Source: Streptomyces sp. RPT161 (GTDB taxonomy: Bacteria > Actinomycetota > Actinomycetes > Streptomycetales > Streptomycetaceae). Taken from it: a DNA stretch of 64,000 nucleotides. The position numbers and the translations under genes were made by a program. The stretch is from contig NZ_JAPZVN010000002.1 of NCBI RefSeq assembly GCF_027533845.1, positions 496,001 through 560,000 of the forward strand. Reading direction: 5' to 3'. Shown piece after piece: positions 24,133-32,256 of this stretch (the first letter of the stretch is position 1; each line of letters starts with the position of its first letter). Under the pieces are notes generated by a model, which had not been told where the DNA came from, made no database searches, and saw only the letters and a program-made list of their open reading frames with translations.

Positions 24133-26590
24133 GCACCCTGACCACCGCTGCCGCGCGCTCCGCCACCTCGCGCCCCCGGCGTACCACCCGCCCCCAGCGA
24201 TCGGCGACCCGCCACCCCAGCCGCGCCGCCGACCGGGGCGCCAGCACCGCCCGCAGCCGGGTGACCCGGTCGGCCCCGGCGTACAGCGCCCGGCGCACCC
24301 GCCGCACGTCCTCGGCGACCTCCGCCACCGGGCCCGGCGCCGGTGCGTACAGCGCCTGCTCCACCGCGACCGCCAACCGGCGCGCCGCTGCCGCCGCCTC
24401 GTCGTCCAGCCGGGCCACCCGGACCAGCCGGTCGGCCGCCCGGCGCGGGGTCTCCGCGTCGTTCGGCAGCACGCCGTAGTCCCAGGCGCTGTCCACCAGC
24501 TCCCGCCAGCCGGCCAGCACCCTGTCACCCGGCGCGCCGTCATCGCGTCCCGGCTGGGCGCCCGGCGAGCCGTCAGCACGTTCCAGCCACGCGGTCAGCC
24601 CCCCGCCGCCCGGCGAGCCCTCCGCGCGGGCCAGCCGGGCGGTGCGCACCCGGGACCGCCACACCATCGGCAGCGCGCACAGCGCGCCCAGCAGCACCAC
24701 ACCGACCAGGCCCGCCAGCACCCCGCCGCCCGGGCCGTTGCCGCCGGTCGGAGCGCCGAACGCGGGCTGCCCGACGGCTCCGCAGTCATCGGCGCGGTGG
24801 CCCCCCTGGGCGCAGGCCGTCCCGGCGGACGGATTGGCCGACGGCGCCGCGCTGGCGCCCTGCTGCGGCCCGGCCGGGTCATGGCCGCTGGGCAGTGTGC
24901 TGGTGTCCCGGGTGTAGTCGGGGGTGCTGCCCCGGCTCGGGGTGGGCTCGAAGCGGGTCCAGCCGACGCCCTCGAAGTACAGCTCGGGCCAGGCGTGCGC
25001 GTCCTTCAGCCCGACCGACCAGGAGTTGTCCGGCTGCTGGGTGCCGGGGACGAAGCCCACGTCGACCCGGGCCGGAATGCCCAGGGTGCGCGCCATCGCC
25101 GCCATGGTGAAGGCGAAGTGGACGCAAAAGCCCCGCCTGTCGTGCAGGAAGCGGACGATCGCGTCCGGTCCGCTGCCCTCCTGGACCCGGGTGTCGTAGG
25201 TGAAGCCGCCGGTGAGGGTGAACCAGTTCTGCAGCTTGACCGCGCGCTCGTAGTCGTTGGTGGCGCCCCGCGTCACCTGCTGCGCGGTCTGCCGTACCTC
25301 CGGCGGCAGCGAGCCGGGCACCCGGGTGTACTCGCGACGGATCCGGTCCGGGGCGGGGGGCGCGTCGGCGAGCTGGCGCGCGGTCGGCGCCACCAGCAGG
25401 CTGGCGACCTGGTACTGCGCGTTCGCCGTGGTCTGCCCGTGGTCGCCGACCAGGGTGCGGCCCTCGGGCTCGTACCGCCAGTTGCCGCCGATCCGCACCC
25501 TCGTCGCCGGATAGGGCAGTGGCAGATAGCTCTGGGCGTACCAGGAGGCGGCGGCGATCGAGGTGGCTACCTGGCTCACCTGCACCCCCGGGCTGAGCCC
25601 GGCGGGCGACGGCAGAGTGCCGGGAACGTCCGTGACGCCGCGGGTCGACGCCTTCCAGGAGGTGCCGTCGAACTGGTCGAGGGTGATGACCCGCAGATAC
25701 ATGCTGAGCGCGTCGGGGGAGGTGGTGCGGTAGCGCAGCACCTCCCGGTCGGCCGGCTGGTTGAGGTTGTTCTGCAACGACACCAGCGGATTGACCGCGG
25801 TGATGGTGCCCCCGCCGTGGCCGAGCGGCCCGTCCGGGTCGCCGGCGTCCAGCAGCCCGCCGCCCATCGCGGGCAGCAGGGCCGGCACCACGAGTGCCAG
25901 TCCCAGGGCCAGCGCGCCGATCCGCCGACCGGTGCGCACCGGCGCCACCGCGCCGTGACCCGCGGCGTCCGCCGGAGGCCCGGAACGGCGCGCCGCGCCG
26001 CCGAACACCCGGCCCCAGCGGGACAGCCGGTCCCGGCCCTCGGCGAGCAGCAGCAGGAGGTAGCCGCCCGCCGCGAGCAGGAACCACAGCCAGTGCCCGC
26101 CCCCCTCGTCGAGCCCGGAGGCGATCGAGAACAGCGCCAGCAGCGGCAGCCCGGCGGGGGCGGCGCTGCGGTAGGTCACCGCCAGCACGTCCACCACCAG
26201 CGCGATCAGCAGCACCCCGCCCACCAGCAGCAACCGGATCCCGCCGGTCACCGGCGCCGGAGTGGCGTACTGGCCGACGTCGCGCACCCCGTCCCCGAGC
26301 AGTCGGCCCAGGCCGTCGATCGCGGACGGGCCCGGCAGCACGCCGAGCACCGCCTGGCCCCGGACGAACACCAGGGCCAGCAGTGCCAGCGACACGACCG
26401 CCTGCAACGCCACCGTCAGCGGCCTGGCCAGCGGAATCCGCCGCCCGACCGCGCCCACCGCCGACTGCGCCAGCACCAGCACCGCGGCCTGCACCAGCCA
26501 CACCGTCGGCGTGGCCAGCGGCAGCAGCGAGCACGCCGTCAGCAGCGAGGCCAGTGCCGCGCAGAACGTCAGCCGTGCCCCCGCGCTCAT
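24128..26590 (-). CDS. transglutaminase-like membrane protein (DUF3488/TgpA type)
   Basis: An 820-residue protein. It has about six N-terminal membrane spans (DUF3488/TgpA, residues 1-250), then an exterior transglutaminase core with Cys489 (RRGFCVHFAF) and His532 (DAHAWPELYF). Another membrane span and a DUF4129-like cytoplasmic end follow. Where the triad Asp is usual, the sequence reads RFEPTP, giving Glu548; this is common in actinobacterial homologues. Its ATG overlaps the DUF58 stop as ATGA. With MoxR and DUF58 it forms a conserved operon thought to act at the cell surface. Confidence 0.93.
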   Translation of the reverse strand: MSAGARLTFCAALASLLTACSLLPLATPTVWLVQAAVLVLAQSAVGAVGRRIPLARPLTVALQAVVSLALLALVFVRGQAVLGVLPGPSAIDGLGRLLGDGVRDVGQYATPAPVTGGIRLLLVGGVLLIALVVDVLAVTYRSAAPAGLPLLALFSIASGLDEGGGHWLWFLLAAGGYLLLLLAEGRDRLSRWGRVFGGAARRSGPPADAAGHGAVAPVRTGRRIGALALGLALVVPALLPAMGGGLLDAGDPDGPLGHGGGTITAVNPLVSLQNNLNQPADREVLRYRTTSPDALSMYLRVITLDQFDGTSWKASTRGVTDVPGTLPSPAGLSPGVQVSQVATSIAAASWYAQSYLPLPYPATRVRIGGNWRYEPEGRTLVGDHGQTTANAQYQVASLLVAPTARQLADAPPAPDRIRREYTRVPGSLPPEVRQTAQQVTRGATNDYERAVKLQNWFTLTGGFTYDTRVQEGSGPDAIVRFLHDRRGFCVHFAFTMAAMARTLGIPARVDVGFVPGTQQPDNSWSVGLKDAHAWPELYFEGVGWTRFEPTPSRGSTPDYTRDTSTLPSGHDPAGPQQGASAAPSANPSAGTACAQGGHRADDCGAVGQPAFGAPTGGNGPGGGVLAGLVGVVLLGALCALPMVWRSRVRTARLARAEGSPGGGGLTAWLERADGSPGAQPGRDDGAPGDRVLAGWRELVDSAWDYGVLPNDAETPRRAADRLVRVARLDDEAAAAARRLAVAVEQALYAPAPGPVAEVAEDVRRVRRALYAGADRVTRLRAVLAPRSAARLGWRVADRWGRVVRRGREVAERAAAVVRVR

Positions 26591-27882
26591 CGCCCGGCCC
26601 CCGTCCCGCCGGGCGAGGCGGAACCGTCCGCCTGCCGCCACAGACCGGCGAGCTGGTCGCCGGTCCGGACCGGCAGCGCTGTCCAGCCCGCCTCCCGCAG
26701 TGTCCGCAGTGGGCCGGTGGCCCACGCGCCGTCCTCCCGTCCGTCCAGCACGAAGGCGACCGCGCCTCCGGTGCGCTGCCGCATCCGGGCCACCGCCGCC
26801 GCCTGCTCCTCGTCCAGCTCGCCGAGGAAGGCCACCACCAGCCCCTCGTTCCCGCCGCGCAGCACCTCGTGCGCGGCGGAGAACCCGGAGGCCTCGGAGT
26901 GGTCCACCACGGCGAGCGCGTCCAGCAGCAGCCCGGCCGTCTCCGAGGACTCGGCGCCCGAGCCGCCGAAGGCGGTGGCGCCGTCGGGGCCCGGCACACA
27001 GCTGCCGGTGTCGGTCAGCAACCGGACCGCGTAGCCGCGCTCCAGCATGTGCACGGCGACCGACGCGGCGCCGGTCACCGCCCACTCGAAGGAGGAGTCG
27101 GGACCGGCGCCGTGGAAGGCGGAGCGCCGGGTGTCCAGCAGTACCGTGCAGCGGGCCCGGTGCGGCTGCTCCTCGCGACGCACCATCAACTCCCCGTACT
27201 TGGCGGTGGATCGCCAGTGCACCCGCCGTAGGTCGTCGCCGTACCGGTAGCCGCGCGGAATCACGTCGTCGGCACCGGCCAGCGCCAGGGCGCGATAGCC
27301 GCTGTCCCCGTACCCCGACGCCTCACCGGCCAGCCGCACCCCCGGAAGCGGTTCGGTGCGCGGCACGACGGTCAGTGTGTCGGCGGTGGTGAACGACCGG
27401 GTCAGCTCGCACATGCCGAACGGGTCCGCCAACTGGAGCTGCAGCGGCCCGAGCGGATAGCGGCCGCGCAGGTCGGAGCGGACCCGGTAGGCCACCTCCC
27501 GGTGGCCGCCCGGCTCCACCCGGTCCAGTACGAACCGCGGACGCGGGCCGAGCACGTACGGCACCCGGTCCTGGAGCATCAGCAGACCGGTGGGCAGCCG
27601 GGAGACGTTCTCCACGCGCAGCAGCACCCGCGCCTCGGACATCGCGGGCACCCGCGAAGGGCTCAGCCGACGGGTGCTGGCCACCCGGTACCGGGTGCGG
27701 TACAGCGCGAGCACGCAGACCAGCGGCAGCCCGGCCAGCAGGAGCCCGACCCGCAGCAGGTCGGGCTGCCCGAGGACGTACGAGCAGATGCCCGCGGCCA
27801 GTCCCGCGGCCAGGAACGACCGGCCACGGGTGGTCAGCCCTCCGAGGGCCTGCCGTACCGCCCTTTCGGGCTCGGCGGTCAT
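26587..27882 (-). CDS. DUF58 protein
   Basis: A 431-residue protein with two membrane spans near the N-terminus (about 20-60). A C-terminal DUF58 domain carries the RGYRYGDDLRRVHWRSTAKYGELMVRREE signature and a von Willebrand A-like fold (TVLLDTRRSAF). DUF58 proteins always accompany MoxR ATPases and are their presumed clients. The start at 27882 has GGGGAG 7 bases upstream; a longer frame enters repeat-like DNA. Coupled to the transglutaminase gene. Confidence 0.93.
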   Translation of the reverse strand: MTAEPERAVRQALGGLTTRGRSFLAAGLAAGICSYVLGQPDLLRVGLLLAGLPLVCVLALYRTRYRVASTRRLSPSRVPAMSEARVLLRVENVSRLPTGLLMLQDRVPYVLGPRPRFVLDRVEPGGHREVAYRVRSDLRGRYPLGPLQLQLADPFGMCELTRSFTTADTLTVVPRTEPLPGVRLAGEASGYGDSGYRALALAGADDVIPRGYRYGDDLRRVHWRSTAKYGELMVRREEQPHRARCTVLLDTRRSAFHGAGPDSSFEWAVTGAASVAVHMLERGYAVRLLTDTGSCVPGPDGATAFGGSGAESSETAGLLLDALAVVDHSEASGFSAAHEVLRGGNEGLVVAFLGELDEEQAAAVARMRQRTGGAVAFVLDGREDGAWATGPLRTLREAGWTALPVRTGDQLAGLWRQADGSASPGGTGAGR

Positions 27883-28054
27883 GAGACGGCTCCCCGCTTC
27901 CGGTGGGTTGGCGCGGACCGCGGTCGGCACGGTGCTCGCGACGGCAGGAACTGCCCGCCGCGACGGCGAGCGGCCGCGGTGACGCGTTCCGGCGGCGCCC
28001 AACCCGCCGCGCCCCGGCCGCGGTTCGCGGAAACGGCGCCAGCCGTACGCGTCC
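27883..28054. other. gap between moxR and DUF58
   Basis: 172 bases between genes on the same strand, so the operon is interrupted by a long spacer. It contains CCGCCGCGACGGCGAGC (27956-27972), a truncated match to the dispersed repeat core, and further C/G-rich inverted repeats. Confidence 0.45.
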
Positions 28055-29050
<996 letters not shown>

Positions 29051-29096
29051 CCGGCCCTCCTAGGCCCATGTGCGGCGGGCTGGCGCCCTTGTCCTG

Positions 29097-29135
29097 GGGG
29101 AGCGGCCGGTAGCGACCCGAGCACCGGCCCTCCCC
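29097..29135 (-). terminator. bipartite hairpin between the carbonic anhydrase gene and moxR
   Basis: GGGGAG-C-GGCCGGT pairs with ACCGGCC-CTCCCC around a 12-base loop (13 bp with one bulged C). It may end the carbonic anhydrase transcript or form part of the moxR leader. Confidence 0.5.
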
Positions 29136-29142
29136 GGCTGAA

Positions 29143-29167
29143 GCGGCACCGGGCAAGCCGGTGCCGC
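29143..29167 (-). terminator. second hairpin between the carbonic anhydrase gene and moxR
   Basis: A 10-bp perfect stem GCGGCACCGG / CCGGTGCCGC with a GCAAG loop, 58 bases after the carbonic anhydrase stop codon. Confidence 0.55.
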
Positions 29168-29224
29168 CGTGTGCATTCTTCCCTTCGGCTTGGCCGTACG
29201 TCACGGGCCTGCGCCAAGAGGGCC

Positions 29225-29758
29225 CTAGTCGCTGGCGATTTCGCGCAGCAGACCGGTGTGCACGTCGAAGACGAAGCCGCGTACATCGTCGGTGTGCGGC
29301 AGGAACGGCGAGGTGCGCACCCGGGCCATCGACTGCCGTACGTCCTGGTCCACGTCGGAGAACGCCTCGACCGCCCAGGTCGGGCGCTGGCCGACCTCGC
29401 GCTCCAGGTCGGTGCGGAAGTCCTCGGTCAGCGACTGCAGGCCGCAGCCGGTGTGGTGGATCAGCACGACCGAGCGGGTGCCCAGGGCGCGCTGGCTGAT
29501 GGTCAGTGAGCGGATGGTGTCGTCGGTGACCACACCGCCCGCGTTGCGGATGGTGTGGCAGTCGCCCAGTTGGAGGCCGAGCGCGGCGTGCAGGTCGATG
29601 CGGGCGTCCATGCAGGCGACGACGGCGACCTTCAGTACCGGGCGGGCGTCCATCCCGGGGTCGTGGAAGTCGGCCGCGTACCGACGGTTGGCCTCCACCA
29701 GACGGTCGATCACGGATCCCTGGGCGGCGTCGGCAGGCAATGGTGCAGGTATCGGCAT
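29225..29758 (-). CDS. beta-carbonic anhydrase
   Basis: Interconverts CO2 and bicarbonate. The protein has 177 residues. Zinc and catalytic residues are Cys49 and the Asp51/Arg53 dyad in ACMDARID, and His102 and Cys105 in HHTGCG. All are present. The start at 29758 is chosen because TACGGT (29765-29770) lies 6 bases upstream, a leaderless arrangement; an upstream in-frame ATG adds 15 unconserved residues. Confidence 0.93.
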   Translation of the reverse strand: MPIPAPLPADAAQGSVIDRLVEANRRYAADFHDPGMDARPVLKVAVVACMDARIDLHAALGLQLGDCHTIRNAGGVVTDDTIRSLTISQRALGTRSVVLIHHTGCGLQSLTEDFRTDLEREVGQRPTWAVEAFSDVDQDVRQSMARVRTSPFLPHTDDVRGFVFDVHTGLLREIASD

Positions 29759-29764
29759 GCCGAG

Positions 29765-29770
29765 ACCGTA
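29765..29770 (-). promoter_or_regulatory. -10 box for the carbonic anhydrase gene (leaderless)
   Basis: TACGGT on the minus strand, 6 bases before the ATG. Confidence 0.45.
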
Positions 29771-29812
29771 ACGGGCGACGGGCCCGCTGTCCCGCCAAGG
29801 CATGGCCGAAAC

Positions 29813-29838
29813 TGCGTAATTACCATGTCAATTACGCA
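29813..29838. promoter_or_regulatory. AT-rich palindrome, probable operator
   Basis: TGCGTAATT and AATTACGCA are perfect 9-base inverted arms around an 8-base spacer. The site is strikingly AT-rich for this genome. It lies 55 bases upstream of the carbonic anhydrase start, in the gap shared with mraZ. The cognate regulator is not identifiable. Confidence 0.6.
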
Positions 29839-29839
29839 T

Positions 29840-29859
29840 CCTGTGAGGTAACCCACAGG
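29840..29859. promoter_or_regulatory. second palindrome next to the AT-rich site
   Basis: CCTGTG-A-GGT-A-ACC-CACAGG: 9 of 10 bases of each half pair. It starts 2 bases after the preceding palindrome. Confidence 0.4.
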
Positions 29860-30012
29860 CAGGGAGACCGTTCCCCTGAACGGGTGAATTGCGCGCGGGG
29901 GGCGCGCGATGCTGGGCCCGCCGCGCCGGGGTGCCCGCGCATACTGCCGCCGCAACCGCTCTGGCCTGCGGCTTCGCGTGTCACGGTGCCGGCCGGACGA
30001 CCCTGACGTCGG

Positions 30013-30040
30013 TTGACCGTGGGGCATCGTGGAGTAAAGT
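30013..30040 (+). promoter_or_regulatory. promoter of mraZ and the dcw cluster
   Basis: TTGACC (30013-30018), a 16-base spacer, then TAAAGT (30035-30040). It is 86 bases upstream of the mraZ start and the best sigma70-type promoter in the gap. Confidence 0.75.
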
Positions 30041-30064
30041 GGCGCGAAGTGGGAGGCGATGTGC
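30019..30064 (+). promoter_or_regulatory. MraZ-box array: GTGG repeats with 10-bp period
   Basis: GTGG begins at 30019, 30029, 30039 and 30049 (GTGGGG, GTGGAG, GTGGCG, GTGGGA), and a weaker TGTGC stands at 30060, each exactly 10 bases apart. MraZ from E. coli binds TGGGA repeats with the same 10-bp period, and the mycoplasma protein binds AAAGTG(G/T)NNN repeats. Here AAAGTGGCGC and GAAGTGGGAG match the latter. The array covers the spacer, the -10 and the start region of the mraZ promoter, so autorepression is predicted. Confidence 0.8.
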
Positions 30065-30125
30065 TCCCGCTGAGGTGTTTCGGACAGTCCGGGCGGTCGG
30101 TGCGGGTCGAGTACGGGAGGTGCGG

Positions 30126-30557
30126 ATGTTCCTCGGAACGTACGCGCCGCGGCTCGACGACAAGAGCCGGCTCGTCCTCCCGGCCAAGTTCCGCGAACAG
30201 CTCGCCGACGGACTGGTGATCACCAAGGGCCAGGAACGCTGCCTGTGCGTCTGGCCGGTGACGGAGTTCCGTGCCGTCACCGAGCAGCTGCGGCAGGCGC
30301 CGGTGACCTCGAAGGCCGCCCGCGACTACATGCGGGTGCTGTTCGCCGGGGCCACCGACGAGACACCTGACAAGCAGGGCCGTATCACCATCCCGCAGCC
30401 GCTGCGCGACTACGCGGGCCTGCTCCGGGACTGCGCGGTGATCGGCGCCAACAACCGGGTCGAGGTGTGGGACGCCGCGGCCTGGGAGCACTACCTCGCC
30501 GCCCAGGAGGAGTCCTTCTCGGCCCTGTCGCAGGAGGCGCTTCCCGGAATACTGTGA
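30126..30557 (+). CDS. mraZ: transcriptional regulator MraZ
   Basis: A 143-residue protein with two SpoVT/AbrB-like half domains. The family starts [24 protein letters not shown]; the second half contains [18 protein letters not shown]. It binds the array upstream of its own gene in other bacteria and controls dcw expression. The start at 30126 has GGGAGG 5 bases upstream; the longer frame is not conserved. Confidence 0.97.
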   Translation: MFLGTYAPRLDDKSRLVLPAKFREQLADGLVITKGQERCLCVWPVTEFRAVTEQLRQAPVTSKAARDYMRVLFAGATDETPDKQGRITIPQPLRDYAGLLRDCAVIGANNRVEVWDAAAWEHYLAAQEESFSALSQEALPGIL

Positions 30558-30660
30558 CCGCGCCGCCAACCGTCCGAACCGTCCGCATCCGAAACACCCG
30601 GCAGCCACGCCCGCGCCATCCGCGTACGTGACGCCAGGCCTCCTCCCGCTCCATGGTCTG

Positions 30661-30684
30661 CTGGTGCTACTTCCCCGGCGCCAG
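30661..30684 (+). ncRNA. mraW-type RNA motif (CUUCCCC-loop hairpin)
   Basis: CTGGTGC and GCGCCAG form a 7-bp stem with one G-U pair around the loop TACTTCCCCG. A conserved CUUCCCC in a hairpin loop upstream of mraW (rsmH) is, as I recall it, the mark of the mraW RNA motif described for Actinobacteria. GGGGAC at about 30711-30716 could pair with the loop. The function of the motif is unknown. Confidence 0.6.
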
Positions 30685-30766
30685 CCGACCGCTTCCCCTT
30701 CCGAGCGGGCGGGGACCCGGCGGTACGTCCAGCGTTCCCAGGGCGCAGTCCGACAAGAGGGCCCAG

Positions 30767-30868
30767 ATGAGCACCACCAGTCAAACGCCCCCATGCCCTG
30801 AGGGCATGGGGGGCACCCCCTGCCTCTCGCCGCGGTCGCGGCCCGGCGACGCCGGAACGGGGCGGTGA
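30767..30868 (+). CDS. possible 33-aa leader ORF coupled to rsmH
   Basis: ATG at 30767 is preceded by AGAGGG. The frame ends in TGA at 30866-30868, which overlaps the rsmH GTG as GTGA. The predicted peptide ([20 protein letters not shown] and onward) is unlike any family I know. The frame contains a strong hairpin. It could be a coupling ORF or chance. Confidence 0.3.
   Translation: MSTTSQTPPCPEGMGGTPCLSPRSRPGDAGTGR
30788..30812 (+). repeat. 11-bp perfect hairpin CCCCCATGCCC-TGA-GGGCATGGGGG
   Basis: The perfect stem lies 53 bases before rsmH and is followed by GCACCCCC. Similar CATGCCCT..AGGGCATGGGG hairpins are common between Streptomyces genes. It may be a mobile or structural repeat or an attenuator within the dcw leader. 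Confidence 0.6.
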
Positions 30869-31845
30869 CTGTGGAGGAGCCACGCCATGTCCCGGTCATG
30901 CTCCAGCGCTGCCTGGACCTGCTGTCCCCGGCGCTGACCGAACCCGGCGCGGTGGTGGTCGACGCCACGCTCGGCCTCGGCGGCCACAGCGAGGCGCTGC
31001 TGGCCAACTTCCCGCAGGCCCGGCTGGTCGCCATCGACCGCGACCCGGCCGCGCTCAAACTGGCCGGGGAGCGGCTGGCACCGTACGGCGACCGGGCCAC
31101 CTTGGTGCATGCCGTGTACGACGAACTCCCCGACGTGCTGCGGCGTTTGGCGATCCCCAAGGTCCAGGGCATCCTGTTCGACCTCGGCGTCTCCTCCATG
31201 CAACTCGACGAGGCCGAGCGGGGTTTCGCGTACGCCCAGGACGCGCCTCTGGACATGCGGATGAACCAGGACACCGGCATCAGTGCCGCCGAGGTCCTCA
31301 ACACCTATCCGCCCGGTGAACTCGTCCGCATCCTGCGCACGTACGGCGAGGAGAAGTTCGCCCGGAAGATCGTCGAGGCGATCGTGCGGGAACGGGAGCG
31401 TGAGCCGTTCCGCAACAGCGCCCGGCTGGTCGAACTCATCCGCGCCGCACTGCCGCAGGCCGCCAAGCGCACTGGCGGCAACCCGGCCAAACGCACCTTC
31501 CAGGCGCTGCGGATCGAGGTCAACGGTGAACTGTCGGTGCTGGAACGGGCTATCCCAGCGGGTGTGGGCGCACTGGCGGTGGGCGGCCGGATCGCCGTGC
31601 TCTCGTACCACTCGCTGGAGGACCGGCTGGTCAAGCAGGTCTTCGCGGCGGGCGCCAGCAGCACCGCACCGCCCGGCCTGCCGGTCGTACCGGAGCGGTA
31701 CCAGCCACGGCTGAGGCTGCTCACCCGCGGCGCCGAACTGCCCACCGAGGCGGAGATCGCCGTCAACCGCCGGGCCGCCCCGGCCCGGCTGCGCGCCGCC
31801 GAACGCGTCCGCGAGGACGCCCACGACCAGCGGGACGCCCCGTGA
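30865..31845 (+). CDS. rsmH: 16S rRNA (cytosine-1402-N4) methyltransferase
   Basis: A SAM-dependent methyltransferase that modifies the decoding centre of 16S rRNA (formerly MraW). It has 326 residues: [13 protein letters not shown] at the start, [16 protein letters not shown] for SAM binding, [21 protein letters not shown], then [14 protein letters not shown] and [16 protein letters not shown] at 30865 has only a weak GGAACGGGG site, which fits coupling to the short ORF that ends there. Overlaps ftsL by GTGA. Confidence 0.95.
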   Translation: MTVEEPRHVPVMLQRCLDLLSPALTEPGAVVVDATLGLGGHSEALLANFPQARLVAIDRDPAALKLAGERLAPYGDRATLVHAVYDELPDVLRRLAIPKVQGILFDLGVSSMQLDEAERGFAYAQDAPLDMRMNQDTGISAAEVLNTYPPGELVRILRTYGEEKFARKIVEAIVREREREPFRNSARLVELIRAALPQAAKRTGGNPAKRTFQALRIEVNGELSVLERAIPAGVGALAVGGRIAVLSYHSLEDRLVKQVFAAGASSTAPPGLPVVPERYQPRLRLLTRGAELPTEAEIAVNRRAAPARLRAAERVREDAHDQRDAP

Positions 31846-32252
31846 CCGGCGGCAAACCCAGGCCGGCGGCCGGGGCGGGGCTGGGCAGGCTGCTGCCCGG
31901 CCGCACCAGGCGGTCGGCGAAGGCCGCCCGGGCGCCGTTCGTGCTGCTGGTGGTGGCGCTGCTGGCCAGTGGGCTGATCTCGCTGCTGCTGCTCAACACG
32001 GCCGTGAACCAGGGCTCCTTCCAGTTGTCGAAGCTGAAGAAGGAGACCACCGACCTCACCGACCAGGAGCAGGCGCTCCAGCAGGAGGTCGACCGCGACT
32101 CCGCCCCCGGCACGCTGGAGCAGCGGGCCCGGGGGCTCGGCATGGTCCCCGGCGGCACCCCGGTGTTCCTCGGCGCCGACGGCAGGGTGCACGGCGTACC
32201 CAGCCAGGCCGGCGCGCCACCGAACGCCCCCGCCCCGAGCGCCGGAAGGTGA
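31842..32252 (+). CDS. ftsL: cell division protein FtsL
   Basis: A 136-residue bitopic protein. A basic cytoplasmic N-terminus, one membrane span (about 32-52, [21 protein letters not shown]) and a coiled-coil segment (about 60-92, [22 protein letters not shown]) are followed by a Pro/Ala tail. Length, topology and position between rsmH and ftsI identify it. FtsL recruits septal synthase with FtsQ and DivIC. The start overlaps the rsmH stop. Confidence 0.9.
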   Translation: MTGGKPRPAAGAGLGRLLPGRTRRSAKAARAPFVLLVVALLASGLISLLLLNTAVNQGSFQLSKLKKETTDLTDQEQALQQEVDRDSAPGTLEQRARGLGMVPGGTPVFLGADGRVHGVPSQAGAPPNAPAPSAGR

Positions 32253-32256
32253 GCGA

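Noticed and set aside
29813-29838. AT-rich palindrome as a phage attachment site
   Set aside because: No tRNA gene, integrase or direct repeat partner is present in the window.
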